DNA of 64,000 nucleotides, from contig JADKJI010000001.1 in assembly GCA_016721085.1 (NCBI GenBank), forward strand, positions 1 through 64,000, given 5' to 3'. Made by a program: the position numbers and the translations under genes. Below the pieces are notes generated by a model. That model was given only the letters and a program-made list of their open reading frames with translations, was not told where the DNA came from and made no database searches. Shown here piece after piece: positions 1-8,285 of this stretch. Within the stretch, counting starts at the first letter, position 1. The number at the start of each line of letters is the position of its first letter. Source of the DNA: Chitinophagaceae bacterium. Lineage in GTDB: Bacteria > Bacteroidota > Bacteroidia > Chitinophagales > Chitinophagaceae.

Positions 1-1015
1 CCAGCCAACACACAAGCACGGCTTATGCAGTAGCCAACACACAAAGCCAGCCCTTCCACTGCATCTATGGTGTTGCCGCCATTTTTAACTGTCATACTTT
101 TTGGCTATGCTCCCCACGCTTTTGGCACATTGCCTGTTCCGCTTCGCTACACGGCCAAAGGCCAAACTAACCCAAACACAGCAACAAAATACGCTACCTC
201 AACCACCACCACCGTTTCGCTTATGCCAGTATAAAAGTCGGCGGAAGCTACTTAAACATAATGTGGTCTTATGTGTTCGCTTAGCACAGCCACCCATCGC
301 AGACGGCTGAGTCCACCGCACGAGGCTGTCGACAAGTCATAAATTATATTCAAGTATCCAGCACCATAGCACTCCACATCGAAAACAGGTGAAGCCGTGC
401 TTTTGCCACCGCACCCCAAAAGACCCCACACACCCCGCCACCCTTTCAATGGTGCAGAAAAAAATAAAGCATGATTTGTTTTACTGGCCTAGCTTGCGGT
501 AGGTTCATTCACTTCATCTCCATTCCGTTCAGGCTTTCCGTTCCATTCCGCTTCGCTTCATTCTCACACTATCCTTCACTACATTCCGCCTACGTTCATT
601 TCCACCAACCTCAGCACCGCACAGCAAAGCAATTCCTTCTCTGCATTCCGCAAAGCCATCACACAGGCTTTCCGTGTCAGCGGTTGCTTATCCCTCGCCA
701 TTGGCTGGTGTTTTCGCAAGTTACAAAGCCGCAACGCTTCAGGCAAACTGCTCATGCCACTCCAAGCCACCAACCCGGTTTGCTCCATTCCGTTCAGTCA
801 TTGCATTTGCTCTTGCCCTACCGCACGATTGAAAGCGGGATGCTTATTTTTTCCTGCGAATTGTTTACCCAGCCGACCCGCGAAGACATCTCGGTTCCAA
901 TTTAAATGTAACAGTGATTGATAAGCATTGAGAAATACAATTCGATTTCTTTTCTAAAGAAGAATAGAAAGAAAGGAGGATGATTGAAAAAATAAAATAA
1001 AAAGTGCAGCAAAGT

Positions 1016-1165
1016 TAGGTGGCTGGCACAGGCCAACGCTTAAAAAAACCAAAAGACTGCGGCATAATGAAAGGCTAATAATCTGTTTATTTTTTTTTTA
1101 ATGGTATTTGCCTTTCACCCTTCGGGACTTATTTCGTTTCCTTTTGGTTTTTAGCCACGCCACCT
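1016..1165. repeat. Inverted-repeat module, copy 1
   Basis: The left arm holds AGGTGGC-TGGC and then seven A followed by CCAAAAG (1042-1055). The right arm (1141-1165) reads CTTTTGGTTTTTAGCCACG followed by CCACCT, whose reverse complement restores AGGTGGC and AAAACCAAAAG. The interior is about 85 bp and includes a T10 tract. A related module lies at 1784-1889. Function unknown; it could be the ends of a small non-autonomous element or a regulatory stem. Confidence 0.4.
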
Positions 1166-1783
1166 CTGGGAGTGCTTTCTTCTTTTTTTTTCTTTTTTTT
1201 TTCTTTGTCAAATTATATATGTGTTGCGTAGCGTAAGCGAGCAGGGCAGATACCAAAGATTCAAAGCAGCTTAAAATTTAAGCCACAATCATGCACAGTC
1301 CAAAGTTTCAAACGTACAGCCCAAAAAAAAATCAAACCACAGGTTTTGAGTTTTACATTTTTTGCAAAGGATTAAACAGCGGTAAGCCTTAGGTAACTCC
1401 TTGTCCAAATTCATTTGTTTGCATCTGCAAAACCAAAAGCAAAGGATTTTATTTCTGGCTGCTTTTCGGTTTGTGGAAGGCAAAACATTTTTCATCAGTT
1501 GCTCACTGGTTCTCTTATTCCTCTTTATTCCGATTGCCTGAATTTAAGCAAGAGGTAAGCACTCAGGCAGAGTGGTAAGTACACAGGAAAGCGGGAATAC
1601 ACCGCAACAGTTGATAAAATCAAACAACTGGAAGAAAGGGGAAAGAGCTCCGGCAGCAGTTGTTTAATCAATGATTTGAAAAGAGCATGATTTACCGGCA
1701 CTTAAAGCAAAATGTAGGCGGGCCTCTACATGATACTGCTCGTTGCATAAATAAATTTTGATGTGCAAAGGTAGCATGGCGAA

Positions 1784-1889
1784 GACACAAAGCCAACCTA
1801 AAAAAACCAAAAGACTACAGCATAAACACAGACCCACCGCACAAGGCTATCATTTTATTCCGTTTCCTTTTGGTTTTTTATCCGCCATC
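1784..1889. repeat. Inverted-repeat module, copy 2
   Basis: The arms share the core of the module at 1016-1165: AAAAAAACCAAAAGACT at 1800-1816 on the left, and CGTTTCCTTTTGGTTTTTT at about 1861-1879 on the right followed by CCGCCAT, the complement of the ATGGCG near 1776. The order and orientation of the shared words match copy 1, so the two are probably homologous rather than a chance match of A-rich tracts. Confidence 0.4.
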
Positions 1890-2161
1890 TGAGAGATGCA
1901 CATATAAAATTTATTTATTATGCAAAAGCATCCTCGTATCAGTTCCGGCAGCCATTCAGGCATTTGCCCATTTACTCACAGGTCCTTCATCAGTTATTGC
2001 AGCTTTCACCATTTGCATATAGCCGCTATGTCCGCAAGTCGGCTATTAGCCCAGCATCAGTCACTGGCGTTAAGGTTCATCGCCTTCCTTGTGGCTGTTG
2101 CCTTTGGCGTTATCCTTCAGGTGTTCGCGAGCTTTCGCATTGCCCTTTAGGGGCTTTGCTA

Positions 2162-2188
2162 AAGAAAAACCCCACCAAACTGGTGAGG
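2162..2188 (-). terminator. Rho-independent terminator of the degenerate gene at 2219-2970
   Basis: On the minus strand the sequence forms CC-U-CACCA / UGGUG-G-GG, an 8-bp stem with one G-U pair and a 3-nt loop, followed directly by TTTTTCTTT. It lies about 30 bp after the stop of the minus-strand gene at 2219-2970, so position and orientation both fit. Confidence 0.7.
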
Positions 2189-2218
2189 CCATTTTCTAAC
2201 TGAAAGAAGAACCAATTT

Positions 2219-2970
2219 TTATGCTGCATCAACAATGTTGAGCACGTTGTAAGCAGCCGTTCTTAGGAGAATACTGAATACCATTCACTTCCTGGAAGAA
2301 CTCAATCAACAACAGGTAAAACTTTGTTCCAGCTCAGGGGGAACACCGGAAGGGAGTAAGTGTTACAGGAGTGTTGGTTCCATCAATGGGCAAGATTGGT
2401 TACAGGACTGTACTCAATTGCACTGGTTCCGTTGTGAAGTCAACAACTGCAAAAGCAGATTTGATGCTGACATGAGTTGCCCGGAAGGATAGGAAATATC
2501 ATTAATCGGTACAAAGCGGGAATGTTGATTGCACCCGGTCAACCTGTTACAACTGAAAGGGAGCAAAGACACACCGCACTAAAGTGCTTTGTCGTTGAAA
2601 TCAAAATCTTTCAACAAAGCCAATGCCAGCAGGGTCAGCAATACCCATAGCAACTGTACGTTCACCACTTGCAGAAGTCGTATCGTAATTCTTAATTTGG
2701 GTCATGATTTGGGTTAAACGACTGGTAACACGATTGTCAGCAGCGTTAATCATCAAGTTACGAACAGCGTTGCGGAGCAACTTTGCCGGCAGTTGCAGAA
2801 CTTCCAAACTCAGATCCATTTTCACGGGTACGCTGAAAGTTCGGGTCATTTGCAATACGTTCAGCAGATACACCACCTTTGGTTTTCACCAGGTGGCCAT
2901 CTTGTGTTTTGTAGAAGGTTAACTCATCCAGAGTGCCTTCAATTTTGAGAATACCTTTTAGTTTTGCCAT
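2219..2970 (-). pseudogene. Frameshifted Bacteroidota-specific conserved protein of unknown function
   Basis: The start at 2970 gives MAKLKGILKIEGTL, then a segment containing KTKGGVS and RTRENGSEFG. A shift near 2785 moves the frame to a segment with LLRNAVRNLM, AADNRVTSRL and TQIMTQIKNYD. Further shifts are needed downstream, where recognisable pieces continue (LKDFDFNDK, PINDISYP, HVSIKSAFAVVDFTTE, LLIEFFQEVNGIQYSPKNG, AYNVLNIVDAA) until a stop at 2219. From memory this matches an uncharacterised family of roughly 220-240 residues often seen in Chitinophagaceae; I know of no function. With at least three indels it is either a true pseudogene or a badly sequenced gene. Its own terminator follows at 2162-2188. 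Confidence 0.65.
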
Positions 2971-3118
2971 TGCTTTAAATTTTTATGAGTTAGTAAAACT
3001 GTTTCGCTGTTTAGCTGTTTAATCAGCATTCGAAAACAAAATTAGATGCACTATTAAGGCTATGCAAAGTTGAAAGGTCATCCGTTCCGATTGTTCCGCA
3101 TTATTCCAACAAACACAG

Positions 3119-3148
3119 TTTTACCGCCCTTAAAAAGATTTATATTTG
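3119..3148 (+). promoter_or_regulatory. Candidate Bacteroidota promoter for the 62-aa gene
   Basis: TATATTTG at 3141-3148 fits the Bacteroidota -7 consensus TAnnTTTG exactly. A TTTT tract at 3119-3122, 18 nt upstream, is a weak -33 element (usual TTTG or TTG with about 19-21 nt spacing). The predicted transcription start is about 60 nt before the ATG at 3216. Inference from consensus only. Confidence 0.4.
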
Positions 3149-3215
3149 CAGTATCACTTTCATATTTGAAGTATATCATCGGTATGGTTAGTGTATTAGA
3201 AGAATAATTGAAATA

Positions 3216-3404
3216 ATGAATAGACTGTGCATTTATCCGAAAGACATTCAGGTAATCACAGGCAGAAGCGACAGGTATGGTAGAAACCTCATTAAGAAGA
3301 TCAAAGACCATTTCAACAAGCAGCAGCACCAGGTTGTTACTGTTGAAGAGTTTTGCCAGTACATGGGCTTGCAACCGGAGACGGTTGCCAAGCAACTCAG
3401 ATAA
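3216..3404 (+). CDS. Small conserved Bacteroidota protein (62 aa), HTH-like C-terminus
   Basis: A 62-residue basic, cytoplasmic protein with no signal peptide or membrane segment. It begins MNRLCIYPKDIQVITG and has a lysine/arginine-rich middle (RNLIKKIKDHF). It ends with VTVEEFCQYMGLQPETVAKQL, which looks like a helix-turn-helix or a helical pair. I recall short proteins of this pattern (CIYPKDIQ, a central IKKIKD, a final F/C-x-YMGL) in many Bacteroidota genomes, all of unknown function, so I treat it as real despite its size. The start is the only ATG giving the conserved N-terminus; there is no clear Shine-Dalgarno, as is usual in this phylum. A promoter candidate lies upstream and a hairpin overlaps the stop codon. 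Confidence 0.65.
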   Translation: MNRLCIYPKDIQVITGRSDRYGRNLIKKIKDHFNKQQHQVVTVEEFCQYMGLQPETVAKQLR

Positions 3405-3430
3405 GTAGAAACCTTATCTTTGCTTTTGCC
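3399..3430 (+). terminator. Possible weak terminator overlapping the stop of the 62-aa gene
   Basis: AGATAAG (3399-3405) pairs with CTTATCT (3413-3419) around a 7-nt loop, followed by a T-rich stretch TTGCTTTTGCC. The TAA stop lies inside the left arm. The U-tract is interrupted, so this is only a candidate. Confidence 0.3.
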
Positions 3431-3734
3431 TTTGGTAAGGCACAGCACACTCTACACTGAACAAATTTTTCTTTTTCTTTGTTGAGCGTTTTCCCTTGCT
3501 TAATCAGCTTTGTTGGCTATTTGTTGCCCAATTGCTGAAAGCCCTGATAATTAGGGTTCACTATTTTTGTATCGGGAAGTAGCCTATCGAATTAAAATCA
3601 TTGAGAATAATAATTGCATTTTGACTCTTATCTAAGTTCATTCTTAGCTAAATACAACTTTGATTTACTACAAAGCAATGAAATATCATTCGGGAAGTCG
3701 CTGAATATATTAAATTGGATGTCCAAATATTTCA
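3431..3734. other. Intergenic region upstream of the ORF6N gene
   Basis: No gene is seen. The phrase CGGGAAGT occurs twice (about 3574 and 3691), each time followed by a G/C and an AT-rich run. TATTTTTG near 3565 resembles a -7 promoter element, but no correctly spaced -33 element is present. Confidence 0.3.
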
Positions 3735-4295
3735 ATGCAAATTCTTAAAAGCATCCAAAACCGAATATATGAAATCAGGGGAGAGCGGGTAATGCTCGAT
3801 TTTGATCTTGCTGAGTTATACGAAATTGCTACTAAAGTGCTAAATCAGTCGGTAAAGAGAAATAGCAAAAGATTCCCAAATGATTTTATGTTCAGGCTTT
3901 CTATTACAGAGTGGGAAGAAATCCGGTCACAGTATGTGACCGCATCCAAAAGCAGTAAAAAAGGGTTGCAAATTGTTACCACTTTCCAATCAAAAAGGAA
4001 TAAAAATATCACACCATTTGCATTTACTGAACAAGGTGTAGCCATGTTAAGCGCTATATTGAATAGCGACAAAGCAATAAACATGAATATTGCTATCATG
4101 AGGGCATTTGTTGGAGTAAGGAAAGCGCTATTGATGCAGTCTGATCTAAAGGAGCAACTAAAAATTATCCGTGACCGGTTGGGCGAGCATGATGTACAAC
4201 TAAACCAGATTTATGATGCAATGGAAAACCTTTTGGATGAGAAGGCTAGCCAGCGTACATGGGATGACAGGGAAAGAATCGGATTCAAGAAATAA
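3735..4295 (+). CDS. ORF6N-domain DNA-binding protein
   Basis: A 186-aa soluble protein. Residues 1-100 match the ORF6N pattern: IYEIRGERVMLDFDLAELY, then TKVLNQSVKRN, RFPNDFMFRL and, later, FAFTEQGVAMLSAIL, hallmarks of the phage-derived ORF6N/KilA-N group. The C-terminal third is helical and charged (DLKEQLKIIRDRLGEHD), probably coiled coil. ORF6N proteins occur in phages, plasmids and accessory islands and are thought to bind DNA; the target here is unknown. The length is typical. The ATG at 3735 directly yields the conserved N-terminus. A strong terminator follows at 4318. The neighbours are small or degenerate genes, which supports an accessory or horizontally acquired patch. Confidence 0.85.
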   Translation: MQILKSIQNRIYEIRGERVMLDFDLAELYEIATKVLNQSVKRNSKRFPNDFMFRLSITEWEEIRSQYVTASKSSKKGLQIVTTFQSKRNKNITPFAFTEQGVAMLSAILNSDKAINMNIAIMRAFVGVRKALLMQSDLKEQLKIIRDRLGEHDVQLNQIYDAMENLLDEKASQRTWDDRERIGFKK

Positions 4296-4317
4296 CCAAT
4301 ATAGGAAGTGAGGCAAC

Positions 4318-4344
4318 AAAAGTGCAAGGTTATGGCACTTTTTT
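4318..4344. terminator. Bidirectional rho-independent terminator
   Basis: AAAAGTGC (4318-4325) pairs with GCACTTTT (4335-4342), an 8-bp stem with a 9-nt loop followed by further T. It lies 22 bp after the ORF6N stop. Read from the other strand, it also follows the minus-strand prolyl isomerase remnant ending near 4431 and again has a T-run, so it can serve both convergent genes. Confidence 0.7.
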
Positions 4345-4430
4345 ACTCCATTTGCTTTTGAAATGAATAATTACTACAAAGTCACATTAAAGGTTGTTTG
4401 TATTGGAAAGCAACAAGTATATGGGCACTA

Positions 4431-5043
4431 CTATCGTCCATTCGCCCTCAACACCGTAATATCCTTCTTTACCCTATCATCAAAAGTTTTCTTTTACGAT
4501 ATAGTGCCATTCTTTATCAGCAACATCCACAAAGAAAATTTCACCAAGTTTGCGGCTCATAACCGCATCCTGGAACTCTTTTGGGAAAGAATACTCGCCA
4601 AAAAACCAATCGGTATCTCCATGGGTCTTGTTGCCATCCATCGTATATTGGTCTGATAGCTGTTCAAATTTGGCACCAGCATTAAGTTTTCTGTACAATT
4701 AATTTCTTTAGACTATCAACTTCTGATTTTGATAAGCTACCGCCATCAAGAAATATATAGCTGGCTCTTAGATCGGTAGTGTCCCTTGCTTCCAGTACTT
4801 TATAAGTTACATATCCAACAGAGAAGATATCGCCCTTCTTCTGACGTAATAATCTTTTATCAATAAGAGCGGTATCTTTTCCGGCAGACAAGTACAATAA
4901 AGCTGGTTTCAATACCGGGTTTGCATCTATGAATTGCTGGGCTTGCTGTACCGTCTGAATCTTCTGGAATTTTTCAGTAACTGTTTCTTGAGCAAATAAA
5001 GTAGTTGAAGTAAGCAGAATAGGGCCACAAGACTCTTTCTCAT
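4431..5043 (-). pseudogene. Frameshifted parvulin-type peptidyl-prolyl isomerase, exported
   Basis: The ATG at 5043 starts MRKSLVALF; a shift within the signal peptide is needed to continue as TLFAQETVTEKFQ. The protein then runs through LKPALLYLSAGKDTA to SEVDSLKKLIVQK. A second shift near 4695 leads into NAGAKFEQLSDQYTMDG, HGDTDWFFGEY, FPKEFQDAVMSRKLGEI and WHYIVKE. This order (GAxFExLxxxYxxD, G-D-xxWF, FxxAxxxxxxGEI, WHxxxV) is the signature of the PpiC/rotamase fold. A third possible shift near 4498 would extend the C-terminus to a stop at 4431. Full length would be about 200 residues. The likely role is periplasmic prolyl isomerisation. The breaks may be real or sequencing indels. Confidence 0.65.
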
Positions 5044-5346
5044 ATTTAATAATTTCTGTTTCTTAATGAATTGAGGTAGTACGATTTAAAAATACAATTT
5101 TTCCCCGTATCTGGTTTGATCTGTATACCCCCTTTTCCCACACAAATTGTTAATAATTACTATCCTGTTTACCCTATCAAAAAGTGTGTCTTTTTCGTTT
5201 GAGGCCCCTGAATAAAAAATGCTTTTGAGAATCAATTAAAAAACAACTTACCAACAAATAAGGCCTTAGGCTTTAGGCCCTAAGCCTTAGGCATCCAGCA
5301 TCTAGCACCCAGCACCTAGCTTCTAGCTTCCAGCATCAAGCCCCCC
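5044..5346. other. Intergenic region with low-complexity repeat
   Basis: This lies between the prolyl isomerase start and the sugar isomerase stop, both on the minus strand. No gene is seen. The left half is AT-rich without a recognisable promoter. The right part is the degenerate repeat listed at 5261-5340. Confidence 0.4.
5261..5340. repeat. Degenerate CCTTAGGC / AGCATCCAGC repeat
   Basis: First come overlapping palindromic words (CCTTAGGC, TAGGCCCTAAGCC; GGCTT-AG pairs with CT-AAGCC at about 5269-5287). Then an 8-10-bp unit of the type AGCATC(T/C)AGC, AGCACC(T/C)AGC, AGCTTC(T/C)AGC is repeated about six times with drift. It lies directly after the stop of the minus-strand gene at 5347. 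The hairpin could contribute to 3-prime end formation, but there is no T-run. Confidence 0.5.
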
Positions 5347-6210
5347 TCACGCTTTCAAAAACTTCGCACTCTCCTCATACGTCTCATAATCCATTTCTAC
5401 ATAACAAGTTTCTACACCACCTGTTTTTGCCGCTTTGAAAAACTCTTTCCAATCAATGACTCCCTTTCCAATGGGAACTTGTTTCTTTTCTGCTGTCCAG
5501 TCGCTTAAATGGGCTGAAATAAAGCGACCCGGATATTTTTCAAAATATGTGGCTGCTTTATAACCATAATTGATGACTTCTGTCTGGAATTGCATTTTCA
5601 CCAAGGATGGATCAAGACGGTTCATTAGTACATCGTAGATCAATTCCCCTTCCAGCATTTTGAATTCAAAATCGTGGTTATGAAATCCAGCTTGCATGCC
5701 GGCCTTCTTTATTTTCTCTGCAGCAACATTTAATTTATCTGCCGCTTTCTTATAATCATCCAGCGTAGCTGTTTTGGGTAACCAAAAAGTGGAGCAGATG
5801 ATATTGGTTAAACCAAGCTCTTGTGAAAATAAAATGGTCTCATCCAGTTTGTTTGTCAATTCTCCAAAAACAAAATGGCAGCTTTTGCAGGAAAGGCCCG
5901 CATCTGTAATTATAGTTTTTACTTCAGCAGTTTTTAATTTTGCAATAGCAGCGAATCCAATAGTAGAGTATCCTGAAGGAGAACACATTTCCACTTCCTG
6001 ATAACCCATTCCTGCCATCAATTTCAAGGTGCCTGCAAAATCTTTGGAAAGCCTATCTCTTATTGGATAGGATTGAAATCCAAAGGGTCTTTTTATTAAA
6101 CCTGAATCGAAAGCAGCAAACAATTCATTTGGTAATTGTGTTGCTAAAATTGCTGCTCCCAACCCCATTCCACCCTGTACCAGAAACTTTCGTCTATCAA
6201 TACTTTTCAT
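5347..6210 (-). CDS. Tat-exported sugar phosphate isomerase/epimerase-like protein
   Basis: A 287-aa protein of the xylose-isomerase-like TIM-barrel (AP endonuclease 2) superfamily. The N-terminus MKSIDRRKFLVQGGMGLGAA is a twin-arginine signal (RRKFL plus a hydrophobic stretch ending near LFAAFDSG), so it is predicted to be exported folded. Barrel motifs include GYQEVEMCSPSG, a metal-site-like HNHDFEF near residue 180, and ISAHLSDW and GVIDWKEFF near the C-terminus, where family members bind a divalent metal and a sugar. The exact substrate cannot be told. It lies 36 bp downstream of the Gfo/Idh/MocA gene on the same strand; this pairing is common in Bacteroidota sugar and inositol catabolism. 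Intact and of typical length. Confidence 0.85.
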   Translation of the reverse strand: MKSIDRRKFLVQGGMGLGAAILATQLPNELFAAFDSGLIKRPFGFQSYPIRDRLSKDFAGTLKLMAGMGYQEVEMCSPSGYSTIGFAAIAKLKTAEVKTIITDAGLSCKSCHFVFGELTNKLDETILFSQELGLTNIICSTFWLPKTATLDDYKKAADKLNVAAEKIKKAGMQAGFHNHDFEFKMLEGELIYDVLMNRLDPSLVKMQFQTEVINYGYKAATYFEKYPGRFISAHLSDWTAEKKQVPIGKGVIDWKEFFKAAKTGGVETCYVEMDYETYEESAKFLKA

Positions 6211-6246
6211 TTTTTTACTTTTTACTTTTAACTTTTGACTTATCTT

Positions 6247-7842
6247 TTAAATCATCCCCGGCTCCCATCCCTCCCTATACTCTCTATCCAGATATTTATT
6301 CGCTTCAGTTACATTGGTCACTTTATGTGTACCTGCATCGTATCTCAGCATTTTATTTGTACGAAGTGATGCGGAGTAAAGGTTGATAGCTTCCGTGATA
6401 GCTTCAGCTTCTCTGAAATTCCCTGCATATTGTTTACCGGTTTTGCAGGCGTCCACAAAAAGAGGTAAGGCCGCAGATGTTTGTTCAACCTGACTACGCT
6501 GGTCAACCGCTTTAGCAGGAGCTTCCATTTTTGTTCCTGAAATGATTTGTGGGTTCTGTACATTAAAGCCTGCTAATATCTTTCCCTTGTCTCCTACAAA
6601 CATCATTCCTTCAGCAGGCAATTCTTTATTTACATCCAATAATTCTGTTGGATTTGGTGGACGCATACCTCCATCGTACCAGCATAAGTCTACTGGAGGC
6701 CTGTCTCCATTTGCAGGGTAGTGGAATCGCACCATACTTGCCATTGGGAAAGAGAAATTGTTATTGACACGCGAAGGGGTAACATCATTAAAGTTTACGA
6801 AATGACTTCTGCAAGGTTCAATGATGGTTGGAGAAGTAAGTTTCAATGCATTGAAAACGGTCCATAAACTATAGTGTCCCATATCGGCCATTGATCCTCC
6901 TCCAAAATCGTACCATCCCCTGAACACCATATGTGTGTAATTGGGATGATAGGGGCGAAACGCTTCAGGCCCTAACCATAAGTCCCAATCAAATCCATCA
7001 GGAACAGCAGGCGTATCTGTTGGTAAATTGGGATATTGAGGCCATACAGGTCTATTCGTCCAGTTATGTACTTCTTTCAATGTACCGATGGCACCGGCGT
7101 TGATCCAGGCCATCACTGTTTCCATGGAACCATTAGAATCCCAGGGTATCAGGTGGGTGATAGCATTGCTCTTTTGCCATTTCAATTACTTTCTTGCCTT
7201 CTAAAAGTCGATTGGAAAGTGGCTTATGCAGAAGTATATGTTTTCCTTTTTTAAGTGCTGCAATAGAGAGAATGCCATGGAGATGGTCTGGTGTCATGAT
7301 TTTGACAGCATCCATATCTTTTTCTTTATCCAGCATTTCTCGAACATCTGCATAAGAAGAACAGCCCTTGTATTTTTCATCAGGTCGTTGGCTTGCATAA
7401 TAGCTTTCAACGATTTCCTTTCCGTTATCACGGCCGCCTGGAATGGAGTAATTCCCACCTGGTGTCCAGTTAGGATTCTTTATTGCTTTTCTCACTTCAT
7501 TTCGTAATCCCTCCTTCGACCAGTCCTTATAACCATTGGCAGTCTTATTTGGGTCACATACAGAGGTAACTTGAATTTGAGTATTGGCTAATAGGGGTAA
7601 TAGTTCCCGAACACCTTGTGTGCCGATACCAATATACCCTAGCGTTATCTTATCACTTGGGGCAATATAACCAGGTCCTCCTAACACATGTCTCGGCACT
7701 ATGGAAAAGGCCAATGAAGAACTTGCTAAAAGCCCTACAAATTTTCTTCTGTCAAAAAAGCGTTTGTTGATTTTGGTGTAGATGGAGTTGATTCATTGGA
7801 TGAATCCATTGGTTGGCCGTTTCGGCCATTGTCATTTTTCAT
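6247..7842 (-). pseudogene. Tat-exported Gfo/Idh/MocA-family oxidoreductase, frameshifted
   Basis: Three pieces form one protein of about 530 residues. The ATG at 7842 gives MKNDNGRNGQ; one base appears to be missing in the A6 run (T6 on the coding strand) at 7754-7759, after which DRRKFVGLLASSSLAFS (twin-arginine signal) continues. The NAD(P)-binding fold follows: GYIGIGTQGVRELL and DAVKIMTPDHLHG, then the catalytic-type KGKHILLHKPLS (usual EKP, here HKP). A second shift near 7168 leads into SNAITHLIPWDSN, the C-terminal Gfo domain with FDWDLWLGP, GWYDFGGGSMADMGHY and a C-terminal YREGWEPGMI. The family performs NAD(P)-dependent redox on sugars or inositols; exported members are common in this phylum. 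Both shifts look like single-base indels, the first at a homopolymer, so the gene may be intact in the organism. Confidence 0.75.
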
Positions 7843-8021
7843 ATCGCAATATTTAGCGTTAGAAAGTGTAACTAAATATACTGATTTTGGGGATGGAATG
7901 AAAATTCGTTTTCTCCTCCGGGGTGTAAACCTTGTGCGAGACGAGTACATTTTCACGCAAAGACGCAAAGGAATACTATTTCATTAGTGCGGCATCCCCT
8001 AGTATAATTTAAGCAAGGAGG

Positions 8022-8152
8022 GTCGCTTCGCGACGAATACATGGCTAGGAGGTCAAAAGAGTAAAAGGAGAGTAAATGACTCCTTATAATGGGCAGCTCA
8101 ATAGATTATAGATGTATTCTCTTTTTTCTCTTTTGACCTCCTAGTCATGTAT
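8022..8152. repeat. Long imperfect inverted repeat (38-nt arms)
   Basis: The arm 8037-8074 (starting ATACATGGCTAGGAGGTCAA) pairs with 8115-8152 (ending TTGACCTCCTAGTCATGTAT) at 34 of 38 positions; three of the four differences are G opposite T and would still pair as G-U in RNA. The loop is 40 nt. A 5-bp hairpin GTCGC-TTC-GCGAC stands just outside at 8022-8034. It may be a small repetitive palindromic element or a MITE-like remnant. Confidence 0.6.
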
Positions 8153-8212
8153 TTCTTTCAGATTATTCTACTTGTAACTGCAGAAAATTATTTTAAAAGC
8201 AGTAATGGACCA

Positions 8213-8265
8213 CTACTTAAAACTTAAAACTTACTACTTACTACTTAAACTTAAACTTAAAAAAT
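8213..8265. repeat. Degenerate ACTTA / ACTTAAA repeat tract
   Basis: Tandem drift of ACTTAAA, ACTTACT and ACTTAAACTTAAA words over about 50 bp. The complementary kind of tract (AAGTAATAAGT...) recurs at 26996-27064, and a shorter form at 6208-6245. All three are intergenic. Confidence 0.6.
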
Positions 8266-8285
8266 ACAACTTCCAACCCATCACC

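Larger units (their letters stand above)
1..2161. other. Gene-free spacer, possible decayed mobile-element DNA
   Basis: I see no convincing gene in this stretch. The open frames present are short, overlap one another on both strands and have no recognisable domain. Visible structure: the word CATTCCG recurs at about 519-790; the phrase CCACCGCAC-A/G-AGGCT appears near 313 and again near 1834; there is a T10 run near 1090 and a long pyrimidine tract at 1176-1207; and there are two related inverted-repeat modules (listed separately). Local composition is richer in G and C than the rest of the window. It may be non-coding backbone of an integrated element, but no integrase, relaxase or tra gene is visible here, so that is a guess. 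Confidence 0.4.
7843..8285. other. Intergenic region with long hairpin and ACTT repeats
   Basis: This lies between two minus-strand genes. No gene is seen. It carries the GTCGC-TTC-GCGAC mini-hairpin and the 38-bp inverted repeat at 8037-8152, then the ACTTA/ACTTAAA tract at 8213-8265. It also includes the 5-prime region of the oxidoreductase, in which I could not identify a promoter. Confidence 0.4.

Noticed and set aside
123..134. TGGCAC...TTGC resembling a sigma-54 promoter
   Set aside because: Only one base separates the two halves instead of five, and no gene follows.
471..905. Open frame of 144 codons in the first kilobase
   Set aside because: Composition is driven by repeated CATTCCG words, no domain is recognisable, and an equally long frame lies opposite; judged non-coding.
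1289..1495. Minus-strand frame of 68 codons with several cysteines
   Set aside because: The CxxC-like pairs are not in a known zinc or Fe-S pattern and the flanking DNA is non-coding; not enough to call a gene.
1920..2203. Two overlapping plus-strand frames of 76 and 79 codons
   Set aside because: They occupy the same DNA in different frames, neither has a known motif, and both run into the terminator at 2162-2188.
3415..3422. TATCTTTG matching the -7 promoter consensus
   Set aside because: It lies inside the hairpin at the end of the 62-aa gene, the nearest TTG is 27 nt away, and no gene starts within 300 bp.
4363..4656. Plus-strand frame of 97 codons
   Set aside because: It is the antisense shadow of the conserved parvulin domain encoded on the minus strand.
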